Positions 53,659 through 63,391 of a stretch of 64,000 bases of DNA are shown here, piece after piece. The notes under the pieces are model-generated. The model saw only the letters and a list, made by a program, of their open reading frames with translations, had not been told where the DNA came from and made no database searches. The stretch spans positions 310,001 to 374,000 of the forward strand of contig DAHUXM010000021.1 in NCBI GenBank assembly GCA_027307165.1, in the 5' to 3' direction. This DNA comes from Gemmatimonadota bacterium (GTDB lineage: Bacteria; Gemmatimonadota; Gemmatimonadetes; Gemmatimonadales; Gemmatimonadaceae). The translations under genes were made by a program, and so were the position numbers. The first letter of the stretch is position 1; each line of letters begins with the position of its first letter.

Positions 53659-55016
53659 CCGCCACGGAAGCCCGCACGACGCAAACCAGCGACGATGTAC
53701 GGGCAACCGCGCATCAATTGCCAGATCAACCCGGTGCGATGGTTCTCGATCATCATGACCAGAATCCCCTGATCCAGTCCGAAATGCCCCGTGGAATACC
53801 ACGCGCCGCTGCCGCGCCGACCGGTGTCGTAATTCGCGCGCGGGGCATCCGGCGCAAGCGTCGGATTGAAACTGGTGGTGTAACGTCCGCCGGAGAGCAT
53901 GCCGGGATAGCGGTCCAGCATCGTGCCTGCGCTGCGCAAGACGATCTCCGGCGCGAACGGAAGCGATGCCAGTACCGCCCAGCCGCTCAGCGTTCCGTCA
54001 TCGGGCCCGAACGGAACACCGCGCGCGGCATATCCAAACAGGTGGTGTCGCGGATCGAGTATCTGCGCCAGCTCCGGCATTCCGCGATCGGGGCCATCGC
54101 AGGCGGTCAGCCCCCAGCAGCAGTCGTCGTAGCCGGCGAACTCGTTGGGATTGCGCTCCGCATACCCACGCTGAACCATGATCGCACGCCGGCTGTTCTC
54201 GAAGTAGTCGCTGTGTTTTTCGCGCATGAAGCGATCCTGTATGCCGCGCAAGTCAACCCACGCGTGTGAGAACTGATGTATGAACAACGGGCCAGCGTAC
54301 AGCACATCGTAACCGTACATGTTCTCCCACTGGTACGTCACGGTCCACGCCTCGTAGCCATTGCCATCGAGCGGATGCGTTGGCGATCCGAGTGCGAGCA
54401 CGTACAACACGATGGCCTCGTTGTAGCCCTGCCACACGTAATGCAGAAAGCCACATTCCGGCTTCCAGCCCTGGCGGATCACACCGCGCTCATCCTGCGC
54501 CCAGCGCCAGTCGATGCGCCGGTACAGTAGTTCCACGAGTTCGCGCAACTCGATTTCAGCGGCCGTACTCGCGGTGAAGTAACGGGCAGCCGTCAGTGCT
54601 CCGGCAATCAACAGGGCCGTGTCGACCATCGAGAGCTCGGATCGCCAGACACGAGCGCCCGTGTCCATGCTCAGGAAGTGGTAGTAGAAGCCATTATATC
54701 CCGTCGCATCCGGGGCGCCGCTCTGATCGCTATCGCGAAAAAAGCGCAGCACCTTGAGACAACGCTCCACAGCGTCGGCCCGTGACATCCAACTGCGCGC
54801 CACCGCGACCGGATATACCGACAGAGCGAATCCCACCACAGCGATACTGCAGGGAGAATTCTCGCGCGTGGTATCAGCGACGAGCCCGGTGACTGGATTC
54901 ACAGCCTGCAGGAAATAGCTGAATGCGTCGTGCTGCAGCCGGTCGAGCCTCTGCTCATCCAACACCCGTGCGGGCTCAGTGTTCTCCATGCGCGCCGTGC
55001 TCCCGTCGATTTGCAT
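53646..55016 (-). CDS. Glucoamylase-domain family protein
   Basis: A 456-residue all-alpha glycoside hydrolase of the 'glucoamylase family' seen beside cyclic beta-glucan and GH144-type enzymes. Motifs: LQHDAFSYFLQAVNPVTGLV, TRENSPCSIAVVGFALS, GFYYHFLSMDTG, ELSMVDTALLIAGAL, YNEAIVLYVLALGS and FIHQFSHAWVDLRGI. No signal peptide was seen. It probably acts on beta-glucans; the exact linkage is unknown. Its end overlaps the MerA-like gene, an odd pairing functionally. Confidence 0.8.
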   Translation of the reverse strand: MQIDGSTARMENTEPARVLDEQRLDRLQHDAFSYFLQAVNPVTGLVADTTRENSPCSIAVVGFALSVYPVAVARSWMSRADAVERCLKVLRFFRDSDQSGAPDATGYNGFYYHFLSMDTGARVWRSELSMVDTALLIAGALTAARYFTASTAAEIELRELVELLYRRIDWRWAQDERGVIRQGWKPECGFLHYVWQGYNEAIVLYVLALGSPTHPLDGNGYEAWTVTYQWENMYGYDVLYAGPLFIHQFSHAWVDLRGIQDRFMREKHSDYFENSRRAIMVQRGYAERNPNEFAGYDDCCWGLTACDGPDRGMPELAQILDPRHHLFGYAARGVPFGPDDGTLSGWAVLASLPFAPEIVLRSAGTMLDRYPGMLSGGRYTTSFNPTLAPDAPRANYDTGRRGSGAWYSTGHFGLDQGILVMMIENHRTGLIWQLMRGCPYIVAGLRRAGFRGGWLS

Positions 55017-55106
55017 CCGAGTCGCTGCTTGTCCACAAGCGTCTCCGCGTGACGGCCGGATGCGGATCCGCCGACGCTCGCTTTACACGTGCCTTACACG
55101 CGGTCG

Positions 55107-56588
55107 TCAGATACCCGCTTCCTGACTGTAGTACTGATGGTCCTCGCGCCAGCCGCCCTGACCGGCACCGATATGCTTGTAATCATGCACGAATTCTATG
55201 CGCCGGACATACTTCACCATTGCGAAGCCCAGTTGCGTCTCCACGCGCACACGCAGCGGCGCACCGTGTGGTACCGGTAACGGCTCGCCATTCATCTCGT
55301 ACGCGAGGATCGTTTGTGGATCCGAGGCCAGCTCGATTCCAATCGTTCCGTAGAATTGACCAGGGCCAGCAGCGTCTGGCTCGGAAGTCGCTTTGTCATC
55401 CAGCGCATGGAACACCAGATAGCGCGCCGATTCGAGCGGCCGGCAGCGTTCCATTATGCGCGCCAGCGACACGCCACCCCAGCTCGCGACCGCAGACCAG
55501 CCCTGGATGCAATCGTGCTTGGTGATCTGCGTCTGTTTGGGCCAGCGCCGGAGCTCCTCGAGTGACAATCGCAGCGGATGCTCCACCAGCCCGTCCACCT
55601 CGAGCACGAAGTTGACGAAGCCTTCCCGCGCCATCGCTGCATATGCTGCTTCCGCGGGCGGCCGTCCGTTCACTCGAAAATAGGGTGATATCTCCGATGC
55701 CGAATATTGCTGCGCCGAGCGACCGTGGCCGAACAGCGCATGACGCAAGCGGTCCGTGACGGCCTGTGTGCGGCGCTGGACCATTCGCGGGTAGCGCAGC
55801 GAATACCATGTCGCGACGATGTGAATCAGAATGACTCCGCCAAGGCCGGCGAGCCCAACAATCAGGCCGAGTGCACCGTGCACGTGACGGACGTCGCCGA
55901 GCACTATCAACGCCATCTGGCTGACCTCGCCATGCAGGACCACCATCGCGAGGTGTGCAGCAGAGAACACCAGAAACGCGCACAGGCACAGGAAGTGAAT
56001 GCTGCGCGCCGCCTGTCGGCCCCGAAAGATGCGGATGTACCACGGAAAGCGCGCTGCGATCGAAGGCGACATGGCCAATCCCGTGGCGATTGCGAGCGGC
56101 GACAGCAGGAAGACCACCGAGAAATACGCAAGCTGTTCCAGGGAATTGTAGCGACCCGGCGTGACCACCAGATGCAAAGTCACGTACGACTGAAGCGCGT
56201 GAAAGGCGCCCGGAATTATGGACCAGGATGTGGGAACCAGTCGCCGCCATTCCGGTGTGACAAAGAGCATTACAACGTACAGCAGACCGGTGAGCAGCCA
56301 ACCGGCGTCTGCGAGGAAGTGCCAGTGCCGCCCAAGTCCGAGATTCCTGCGGCCCGGCAGCGCAATCCACGGCGAGAATGACTCCTCCTCGTCGCGCGAC
56401 GTCCAGAGCTCGTTTACCGGCATTTGTTTGCGCGTGAGCCTACGCCACTCGCTTCCCGGTGTGCAGTCGTCATTCCAGTAGAGCTTGGGATGCGCGCTCA
56501 GTATTTCCAGCCCGCTGCGCACCAGGAGCGATACAAACAACAGGTTGAGGAAGTGCGTCGCGCGCAGCCACAGCGGAAAGTCGAGCAT
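55107..56588 (-). CDS. Cytochrome b561-like / molybdopterin oxidoreductase fusion
   Basis: About 493 residues from ATG 56588 (MLDFPLWLRATHF); the 51 upstream codons look noncoding. The N-terminal ~280 residues hold five or six membrane helices with His residues typical of a di-haem cytochrome b (LRATHFLNLLFVSLLVRSGL; AAHLAMVVLHG). The C-terminal domain (about 310-493) is a sulfite-oxidase/YedY fold: FRVNGRPPAEAAY, KHDCIQGWSAVASWGGV with the Cys molybdenum ligand, and LRVRVETQLGFAMVKYVRRIE. It fuses in one chain what YedYZ (MsrPQ) has in two. Substrate unknown. Confidence 0.8.
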   Translation of the reverse strand: MLDFPLWLRATHFLNLLFVSLLVRSGLEILSAHPKLYWNDDCTPGSEWRRLTRKQMPVNELWTSRDEEESFSPWIALPGRRNLGLGRHWHFLADAGWLLTGLLYVVMLFVTPEWRRLVPTSWSIIPGAFHALQSYVTLHLVVTPGRYNSLEQLAYFSVVFLLSPLAIATGLAMSPSIAARFPWYIRIFRGRQAARSIHFLCLCAFLVFSAAHLAMVVLHGEVSQMALIVLGDVRHVHGALGLIVGLAGLGGVILIHIVATWYSLRYPRMVQRRTQAVTDRLRHALFGHGRSAQQYSASEISPYFRVNGRPPAEAAYAAMAREGFVNFVLEVDGLVEHPLRLSLEELRRWPKQTQITKHDCIQGWSAVASWGGVSLARIMERCRPLESARYLVFHALDDKATSEPDAAGPGQFYGTIGIELASDPQTILAYEMNGEPLPVPHGAPLRVRVETQLGFAMVKYVRRIEFVHDYKHIGAGQGGWREDHQYYSQEAGI

Positions 56589-56814
56589 CGTCACTTCAGG
56601 ATGCGGGATCTGAGCAGGGACGAGCGAGCGACGGCATCGGGCCGACGTTTGTTGATTGCATTGCTGTGAGTTGACTCCTTCCTGTTGTCGCTCCCTGTGA
56701 GTGCATGGATCGCGCCGATGCTGGCATGGAACGTGAACCACTTGATATGTTCGCCTGGCGCCGGCCTTCCGCTGTCGTCACTGCGAGTGATCCTTCTCTG
56801 GATGGATTGTCGTA

Positions 56815-58692
56815 ATGGATGATTTGCTCTCACGCGCATCAGAGATGGGAGCCCAGCTCCGAGTCGATAGCATCAGATGCACGACGGCCGCCGGCTCGGG
56901 CCATCCAACGTCCTCGATGTCGGCCGCTGATCTCATGGCCGTACTTCTGATCAAGTACTTGAAGTACGACTGGGTTCATCCGCACGCCCCTGGCAACGAC
57001 CGCCTCATCTTCTCCAAGGGTCACGCCAGTCCGTTGCTCTACTCCATGTACAAGGCGGCCGGCGCCATCACGGATGAAGAACTGTTGTCCTTGCGCAAAC
57101 TCGGCAGCCGTCTCGAAGGACATCCAAAACCATTGCAGAGCGCTGAATCCCACGGCGCACTGCAAGGCCTGCCATGGGTCGATACGGCTACCGGCTCGCT
57201 CGGACAGGGGCTGCCAGTGGGCATCGGCATGGCGCTGAACGGCAAATGCGTCGACAAACTACCGTTCACTGTGTGGGTGTTGCTCGGCGACAGCGAAATG
57301 GCCGAAGGCTCGATATGGGAAGCGTTCGACAAGGCTGGCCACTACCAGCTGGATAACGTGATCGCGATCCTGGACATGAATCGGTTGGGTCAGCGCGGAC
57401 CGACCGACCTCGGCTGGGACGCACCAGCTTATGCCGAACGCGCGCGGGCGTTCGGATGGCACGCAATCGAGATCGACGGCCACGACATCGACGCGATCGA
57501 TCATGCGTACACGGAAGCGCTCGCACAGACCGGGCAGCCGACGTGCATCGTCGCGAAGACGGTAAAGGGGTCAGGTGTCTCGCTGGTTGCGAACAAGAAC
57601 GGATGGCATGGCAAGCCGCTCAGTCCAGAGCAGGCGAAACCAGCCATCGAGGAACTTGGCGGCGAGCGCCACATCAGCGTGAGTGTTGCGAAGCCAGCGT
57701 CAGTGGCGCCAGCGGCGCGACCACCGGCCAGGCCGTTGAAACTGCCTGTTTATGAAGTCGGTACGGAAGAAGCTGCGCGAAAGGCGTTCGGAGATACGCT
57801 CGTCGCCATTGGCGCCAACCGCCCGGACGTCGTCGTGCTGGACGGGGAGGTGTCGAATTCAACATTCACGGAGGAGTTCAACGCGGCGTACCCGGATCGA
57901 TTCTTCGAGATGTACATCGCAGAGCAACAACTCGTCGCTGCGGCCGTCGGCTTTGCCGCCCTGGGGAAGACCGCATTCGCTGCAACCTTCGCCGCCTTCT
58001 TCACCCGCGCGTTCGACCAGGTTCGCATGGCCGCCGTGTCCGGCGTGAGCATTCGCCTCTGCGGGACGCACCCCGGTGTGAGCATCGGAGAGGACGGCCC
58101 CTCGCAGATGGCTCTCGAAGACATCGCCATGATGCGAGCAGTCCACGGCAGCACTGTGTTGTATCCGTGCGATGCCAACCAGACTGCGCAGCTCGTGGCG
58201 GCCATGGCGGATCTGCCCGGCATTTCGTACCTGCGCGCAACCCGCGGCAAGTTGCCGGTGATCTATCCATCGAGCGAAAGGTTCCCGGTCGGCGGGAGCA
58301 AGGTACTCCGGCGCTCGGACGCAGATCAGGCGACGATCGTTGCGGCGGGCGTCACGCTGCACGAAAGTCTGCGTGCGTACGACCAGCTCGCGTCCGAAGG
58401 CATCCGGGTGCGCGTGATCGATGCGTATTCCGTCAAACCGATCGACGTAGCGACACTGCACGAAGCCGCGCGCGCGACGGGAGGCTGCATCATCGTGGTG
58501 GAAGATCACTGGAGCGAGGGCGGACTCGGCGACGCTGTACTGGATGCGCTGGCGGACGCACCCGAAATTCCGCACAGGGTGATCAAGCTGGCTGTGCGCG
58601 CGATGCCGACGTCGGGGAAACCGGCGGAGCTTCTGAGCGCCGCGGGAATCGACGCGGAGCACATCGCGCAGGCTGTCAGGGAGGCACTGTGA
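56815..58692 (+). CDS. tkt: Transketolase
   Basis: Thiamine-diphosphate enzyme of the pentose phosphate pathway, 625 residues. Motifs: TAAGSGHPTSSMSAADLM, DRLIFSKGHASPLLY, the TPP motif region LLGDSEMAEGSIWEA through LDMNRLGQ, and GTHPGVSIGEDGPSQMALED in the PYR domain. The pattern, GDS rather than GDG with 'EGSIWEA', is closer to the animal-type TKT than to E. coli TktA. A spacer near 290-310 (SVAKPASVAPAARPPARP) joins the domains. It is paired with the next gene, 6 bases downstream. Confidence 0.93.
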   Translation: MDDLLSRASEMGAQLRVDSIRCTTAAGSGHPTSSMSAADLMAVLLIKYLKYDWVHPHAPGNDRLIFSKGHASPLLYSMYKAAGAITDEELLSLRKLGSRLEGHPKPLQSAESHGALQGLPWVDTATGSLGQGLPVGIGMALNGKCVDKLPFTVWVLLGDSEMAEGSIWEAFDKAGHYQLDNVIAILDMNRLGQRGPTDLGWDAPAYAERARAFGWHAIEIDGHDIDAIDHAYTEALAQTGQPTCIVAKTVKGSGVSLVANKNGWHGKPLSPEQAKPAIEELGGERHISVSVAKPASVAPAARPPARPLKLPVYEVGTEEAARKAFGDTLVAIGANRPDVVVLDGEVSNSTFTEEFNAAYPDRFFEMYIAEQQLVAAAVGFAALGKTAFAATFAAFFTRAFDQVRMAAVSGVSIRLCGTHPGVSIGEDGPSQMALEDIAMMRAVHGSTVLYPCDANQTAQLVAAMADLPGISYLRATRGKLPVIYPSSERFPVGGSKVLRRSDADQATIVAAGVTLHESLRAYDQLASEGIRVRVIDAYSVKPIDVATLHEAARATGGCIIVVEDHWSEGGLGDAVLDALADAPEIPHRVIKLAVRAMPTSGKPAELLSAAGIDAEHIAQAVREAL

Positions 58693-58698
58693 GACACA

Positions 58699-59892
58699 AT
58701 GCCGAGTTATAAATACCTGATCGTGGGCGGCGGAATGACGGCCGCTGCTGCCATCGATGGAATCCGCGAGCTGGATCTCGCCGGCTCCATTGGAGTCATC
58801 GCCTCCGAGGCGCATCCGCCGTACAACCGGCCACCGCTGTCCAAGGCACTCTGGAAGGGTGCGTCTCTGGACAGCATCTGGCGCGCTGCAGCTGACGACA
58901 ATCTGACGTTCCACCAGGGCCGCACCGCACGCAATCTGGAGGCGCAGAACAAGCGAATCACGGACGATCTTGGCACTGTGTACGAATTCGAGAAGCTGCT
59001 CCTCGCGACCGGATGCGGAACGCGAACTTTTCTGTTTGGGCAGGATGAGATCATCTACTTCCGAACCGTCGATGATTACGAGCGGCTACGCAGCGCAGCC
59101 GAACATCGCGATCGGTTCGCCGTAATCGGCGGCGGGTTCATCGGCTCGGAGATCGCGGCCGCGCTGACGATGAACGGAAAGAAGGTTATCTGGATATTTC
59201 CGGACGAGTTCGTGGGGAGTCGCATGTATCCGCCGGAGCTCGCGAAGTCGCTGAGCGAACTGTACCGCGAGCGTGGCGTTGAAGTCATACCGCGGGCGAA
59301 AGCGACCGGCTGCGAAACGCGCGCGGGGGAGTCGACGCTGACGGTCCACGACAACCAGAACGATGTCGATCGGAAGATCGTCGTGGATTGCGTTGTCGCA
59401 GGCATCGGCGTTCAACCGAATGTGGAACTGGCCCAGGCTGCAGGCCTCAGCGTCGACAACGGCATCCGTGTCGATGCATCTCTGCGCACCGACAATCCCG
59501 ACATCTATGCCGCGGGAGATGTCGCGAGCATCTTCGACCCCTTGCTCAAGGAATGGCGCCGCGTCGAGCACGAGGACTGCGCAAATACCATGGGCGCGCA
59601 CGCGGGGGTCGCCATGGCTGGACGCACGGTGTCGTACGAGCACCGGCCGTTCTTCTACTCCGACATCTTCGAGATGGGCTACGAGGCCGTCGGTGAGGTG
59701 GACAGCCGGCTGGACATGATCACTGACTGGAAAATTTCGTGCAAGGAAGGCGTGATCTACTACTTACGCGAAGGGCGCGTGCGCGGGGTGTTGATCTGGA
59801 ACATTTTCGGATTGGTGGACGGCGCCAAACGGCTCATCGGCTCTGCAACATCGACCCATCCTTCTGACCGTGAACGACGGCTTCCGACGTAG
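58699..59892 (+). CDS. FAD-dependent NAD(P)H oxidoreductase, AIF-like
   Basis: A 397-residue class-I pyridine nucleotide oxidoreductase. FAD motif YLIVGGGMTAAAAIDG, SEAHPPYNRPPLSKALWKG, NAD motif FAVIGGGFIGSEIAAAL and FAD motif DIYAAGDVASI. The C-terminal reductase domain (FFYSDIFEMGYEAVGEV) resembles apoptosis-inducing factor / rubredoxin-type reductases. No disulfide is seen. It is encoded directly behind transketolase, so it is probably co-expressed; the electron acceptor is unknown. Confidence 0.85.
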   Translation: MPSYKYLIVGGGMTAAAAIDGIRELDLAGSIGVIASEAHPPYNRPPLSKALWKGASLDSIWRAAADDNLTFHQGRTARNLEAQNKRITDDLGTVYEFEKLLLATGCGTRTFLFGQDEIIYFRTVDDYERLRSAAEHRDRFAVIGGGFIGSEIAAALTMNGKKVIWIFPDEFVGSRMYPPELAKSLSELYRERGVEVIPRAKATGCETRAGESTLTVHDNQNDVDRKIVVDCVVAGIGVQPNVELAQAAGLSVDNGIRVDASLRTDNPDIYAAGDVASIFDPLLKEWRRVEHEDCANTMGAHAGVAMAGRTVSYEHRPFFYSDIFEMGYEAVGEVDSRLDMITDWKISCKEGVIYYLREGRVRGVLIWNIFGLVDGAKRLIGSATSTHPSDRERRLPT

Positions 59893-60083
59893 CGGCCGTG
59901 GGACCGTTCCCCTCGTCCAGGCAACATCGAACCGCTGGTCGTTAGCTGCGGCGAGCCCCATCGCCTCATGACGTGGATTCGACGCTTTCACCCGCATGCC
60001 ACGGGTGCACCCGGCGTGCTTTTTGCTCGCCGATATGAGTCTGTGGGACTGCCTTCTGTGTCCCATCACTTTACGGAGGGTGT

Positions 60084-60731
60084 ATGCACGTTGATCCATC
60101 GCGATACGTCGGTCTTGCGACGCTCGCTGCGTGCGCGGTGCTCGGCGGATGCAAGGCGAAGGAGAACCCCGCCGCAGACACGACGTCGGCAATGAGTGCG
60201 ACCGCGACGACAGGCGACACGTCTGCCATGGGTGGAGCGGCGAAGGCTGCAGACACGACGGCGGGGGCCGCTGGTGCTGCGTTGTCGGACGCCAACATTG
60301 CCGCACTGGTCGATGAAGTAAACATGGGAGACAGCTCGCTCGCAGCTTCGGCGCTCCCCAAGCTGACCAGCGCGGGCGCTAAAGACTTCGCCAGGTTGAT
60401 GATGGGCGAGCACCATGCGGAACACGTTCAGGGCATGCAGGTCGAGAAGGGGCAGAACATCATGCCAGCGCTACCAACGGTGGACCCGTTCAAGCCGGCA
60501 GTCGAGGCGGAGCAGACGGCGCTCGGCTCGCTGTCCAAGGGCGCGGCCTACGACTCGACCTATATCGCGCAGGAAATCGGAATCCACCAGGCCGTACTCG
60601 ACTGGGCGGGGAAGAACACTCCCCAGAACGCCGCCTATCAGAAGTACCTGAAGTCAGCCGGCTCGGTGTATCAGAAGCACCTGGATCAGGCGCTCGCGCT
60701 CCAGAAGAAGATGAGCCGCGCCAAAGCGTAA
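60084..60731 (+). CDS. DUF4142 lipoprotein
   Basis: A 215-residue exported protein. The N-terminal LATLAACAVLGGCKAKE carries a lipobox (LGGC), then a low-complexity Ala/Thr/Asp linker to about residue 70. The DUF4142 ferritin-like helical bundle follows (DANIAALVDEVNMGDSSLA, KDFARLMMGEHHAEH, QEIGIHQAVLDW). A strong ribosome site GGAGG lies before the ATG. The family is common in stress-related settings; function unknown. Confidence 0.8.
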   Translation: MHVDPSRYVGLATLAACAVLGGCKAKENPAADTTSAMSATATTGDTSAMGGAAKAADTTAGAAGAALSDANIAALVDEVNMGDSSLAASALPKLTSAGAKDFARLMMGEHHAEHVQGMQVEKGQNIMPALPTVDPFKPAVEAEQTALGSLSKGAAYDSTYIAQEIGIHQAVLDWAGKNTPQNAAYQKYLKSAGSVYQKHLDQALALQKKMSRAKA

Positions 60732-60745
60732 TCCGCAACGTTCCA

Positions 60746-60772
60746 GTGTGCCGGCGCTCGCCGCCGGCACAC
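60746..60772. terminator. Hairpin between convergent genes
   Basis: GTGTGCCGGCG, loop CTCGC, CGCCGGCACAC: 11 perfect pairs, placed between the ends of the DUF4142 gene (plus) and the OYE gene (minus). A bidirectional terminator is likely; no T-run is present on the plus side. Confidence 0.55.
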
Positions 60773-60780
60773 TCCCCCCG

Positions 60781-61851
60781 TCATCCTGCCATCGTCGGGT
60801 AGTCGATGTATCCGTGCGGCCCGCTCGTGTAGAACGTTGCGCGATCCGGCTCGTTCAGCGGCGCGCCTCGCCTCACGCGCTCGACGAGATCCGGATTCGC
60901 AATGAACAGCCGCCCGAACGCAACCAGATCGGCGCAGTGGTTCTCCAGCGCACGCTCCGCGGTCTCCGGCGTGTAGCCGCTCGCAGTTATCAGTGTTCCG
61001 CCGTACGATTCGCGCACGAGGGCCGTCGAACAGACCTGTCTCTCGTCCGGACCAGTCGTACCGACCGGCGCTTCGACGACGTGCACGTACGCAAGTCCGC
61101 GATCGTTCAGCACGGTTGCAATGTGCGAAAACGTCTCCACCGGATCGGCGTCATGAATTCCGTTCGATCCGCCCGCCGGTGAAAGGCGCACTCCCACACG
61201 TTCGCTCGGCCAGACCGATGTCACCGCGTCGAGTATCTCGAGTAGAAAGCGCGTACGATTGGCCGGACTACCACCGTACTTATCTGTACGTTGATTGGTT
61301 CCGGTCTGAAAGAACTGATCAATCAGATATCCGTTGGCGCCGTGCAGCTCGACGCCGTCGAAGCCGGCCTCGTGCGCAACCTCGGCGCCGCGCCGAAATT
61401 CGGCCACAAGGCCGGGCACGTCTTCCGATGCCAGCGCGCGCGGCGTTTCGAAGTCCTTCATTCCGTCGGGTGTGTACGCCTTGCCGGCGGGTGGAATCGC
61501 GGAGGGCGCGACTGGTTGCTGTCCGTGGTAATACGAATGCGACACGCGTCCGACGTGCCAGAGCTGCGCGAAGATCCTGCCGCCAGCGTGATGCACTGCG
61601 TCCGTCACGATTCGCCACCCGTCCCGCTGCGCGTCGGTGTAGATGCCCGGCGTGTCCTGATAACCCTGTCCGAGCGCACTGACCTGCGTCCCTTCTGTGA
61701 TGATCAAGCCCGCAGTCGCGCGTTGCGTATAGTACTGCGCCATCAGCGCGTTGGGGATTCCACCTGGGGCGCGATTACGCGTCAGTGGGCACATCACCAT
61801 GCGGTTCGGCATCGTGATGGGCCCGAGATGATATGGTTCGAGAAGAAGCAT
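60781..61851 (-). CDS. Old Yellow Enzyme family alkene reductase
   Basis: A 356-residue FMN-dependent ene-reductase. Motifs: MCPLTRNRAPGGIPN, LIITEGTQVSALGQGY, FAQLWHVGRVSH, GFDGVELHGANGYLIDQFFQ and RVGVRLSPAGG. The 60-residue C-terminus has ALENHCADLVAFGRLFIANPDLVERV. Close in pattern to NemA/NEM-reductase-type enzymes that reduce activated alkenes and nitro compounds. It ends convergently toward the DUF4142 gene across a hairpin. Confidence 0.93.
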   Translation of the reverse strand: MLLLEPYHLGPITMPNRMVMCPLTRNRAPGGIPNALMAQYYTQRATAGLIITEGTQVSALGQGYQDTPGIYTDAQRDGWRIVTDAVHHAGGRIFAQLWHVGRVSHSYYHGQQPVAPSAIPPAGKAYTPDGMKDFETPRALASEDVPGLVAEFRRGAEVAHEAGFDGVELHGANGYLIDQFFQTGTNQRTDKYGGSPANRTRFLLEILDAVTSVWPSERVGVRLSPAGGSNGIHDADPVETFSHIATVLNDRGLAYVHVVEAPVGTTGPDERQVCSTALVRESYGGTLITASGYTPETAERALENHCADLVAFGRLFIANPDLVERVRRGAPLNEPDRATFYTSGPHGYIDYPTMAG

Positions 61852-61870
61852 CGGTGATTTCCGTTGGTTG

Positions 61871-62740
61871 TTACTGTGCGTCGGACGTGACCTGACCGTG
61901 ATTCAACATCGCAACGAGCACGACGCCGCCAATGACGTTCCCGATTATTGCCGGAACGAGAAAGCCGCCGAGCATCGCGCTCCAGCTGGCCGCACCGATC
62001 AGTGCAAGGTAGAACGCCTCGACCGCACCTGCAATCGAGTGACGAAACCCAAACGCCGCAATCGGAGCGGTCGTTAACCAGATGTAAAGCACCTGCGTTC
62101 CGGTGGCACGTGTTGACGATACCAGCCACGCCATTAGTGCGATGAGCCAGCCGCCGAATATCGCGCGGTATATGACCAGAGCGAAGCCGCCGTTGGTACC
62201 AAACTTCGCCACGTCGAGCAGCGCCCGCTGCATCGGGTCATCCAACACTGGTGTTCGGGCAGCCAGCGCGGCGAATATCGCTGCGCCAATGAGATTTCCA
62301 ACCAGGACGATCACCCACAACCGCAGCAAGCGCACAAGCGTGCTCCTGTCGCGTCGCTGCAGAAAGGGTATGACCGGCTCGAGTGTGTTCTCGGTGAATA
62401 GCTGATTGCGTGCCTGCACGACGAAGATGAACCCGAGCGGATATCCCACTGCGATTGCAGCGGGTGCATACGCCGCCGGAACCCAGAGCGTGAGGTACGC
62501 TGCCGCGAGAAAGCTGAAGCCGATTGTGAGACCGGCCGCCAGCGCCGACCATCCCAGGTCGCGCGCAGGTCGCCGCATTTCCTCCTCGGCGACAACGCGA
62601 ACGTTCTCATGGATTTCCGCCGCGGAGAGACGAGTGCCGGTCGCCGGAGTCGTGGTGTCGGCGGACTGTTGCGGCGCGTGGGTCTGCGCCGCTTCGTCAT
62701 CCGCCGACGGCTCGGGTTTTGGCTCCGGCGTGGCGCTCAC
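61871..62740 (-). CDS. Formate/nitrite transporter family protein
   Basis: A 289-residue membrane protein with a 60-residue hydrophilic N-terminus and six predicted helices: LGWSALAAGLTIGFSFLAAA, AIAVGYPLGFIFVV, LLRLWVIVLVGNLIGAAIF, FALVIYRAIFGGWLIALMAW, SIAGAVEAFYLALIGAASW and VPAIIGNVIGGVVLVAML. The family motif GNxxG (GNVIGGVVLVA) is present. GTG start overlaps the ferritin-like stop (TAGTG), so they are coupled. Substrate ion not assignable. Confidence 0.88.
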   Translation of the reverse strand: MSATPEPKPEPSADDEAAQTHAPQQSADTTTPATGTRLSAAEIHENVRVVAEEEMRRPARDLGWSALAAGLTIGFSFLAAAYLTLWVPAAYAPAAIAVGYPLGFIFVVQARNQLFTENTLEPVIPFLQRRDRSTLVRLLRLWVIVLVGNLIGAAIFAALAARTPVLDDPMQRALLDVAKFGTNGGFALVIYRAIFGGWLIALMAWLVSSTRATGTQVLYIWLTTAPIAAFGFRHSIAGAVEAFYLALIGAASWSAMLGGFLVPAIIGNVIGGVVLVAMLNHGQVTSDAQ

Positions 62741-63261
62741 TACTTGCCGCCAGGTTTCGCTTTAGAGGTACCCTTTCTCTCCTGCTCGTTCGGCACGACG
62801 CCGAGTGCGGTGGCGAGATCGATCTGGTGATCCTGCTCCTGCTTCACGATTTCACGCAGTATCTCTCCCAGTGCGTATTCGCCGAGGGCGTCCGCCTGCC
62901 TGATTCGTTCGCGGTAATTGCGAATTGTGTCATCTTCAGCCTGAAGATCCAGGCGCAGCATTCCCTCGTTGTCTTCTGACACTTCGATCGGTTTGGGCTC
63001 GTGCACCGGGTACGCGCCGAAATAGTCCAGCTGTCGCGCGATCGCCAGCGCGTGATCGAGCTCCTGATGTGCGTGCTCGGTGAGCTGATCGGCGATGTTC
63101 ATGAACCGCGCTGAGTCGAGTTTCTGGCTGAAGATCACGTACTGGATGATCGCCTTGTACTCGCGGGCGATGTCGTCCTGCAGCCCCTTGATCAGCTGCT
63201 CTCTGGTTACCTGCGTCGGCTGCGTGCTGGACGCAGTTGCGCTTGCTCTTTTTGTCGCCAT
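62740..63261 (-). CDS. Ferritin-like domain protein (bacterioferritin-type)
   Basis: A 173-residue four-helix protein from ATG 63261; upstream codons lack coding character. The helices carry EYKAIIQYVIFSQ, LTEHAHQELDHALAIARQLDY, LRLDLQAEDDTIRNYRERI and ILREIVKQEQDHQIDLATAL, with Glu and ExxH residues suited to a di-iron site. The C-terminus is Lys-rich. Related to the bacterioferritin/DUF of ferritin-like proteins used in iron storage or oxidative defence. Translationally coupled to the transporter. Confidence 0.85.
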   Translation of the reverse strand: MATKRASATASSTQPTQVTREQLIKGLQDDIAREYKAIIQYVIFSQKLDSARFMNIADQLTEHAHQELDHALAIARQLDYFGAYPVHEPKPIEVSEDNEGMLRLDLQAEDDTIRNYRERIRQADALGEYALGEILREIVKQEQDHQIDLATALGVVPNEQERKGTSKAKPGGK

Positions 63262-63391
63262 TTTGGAATTACGTTGGATTGAGTTGGATGGGCTGGATTG
63301 CTGATCAGTGGATGAAGCAGGAATCCTGCCGGCGGCGGGTCCGGAGCGGGCAGGGAAGGCGGGCCGCGCCATACTTGTGCACTGGAGCAGT

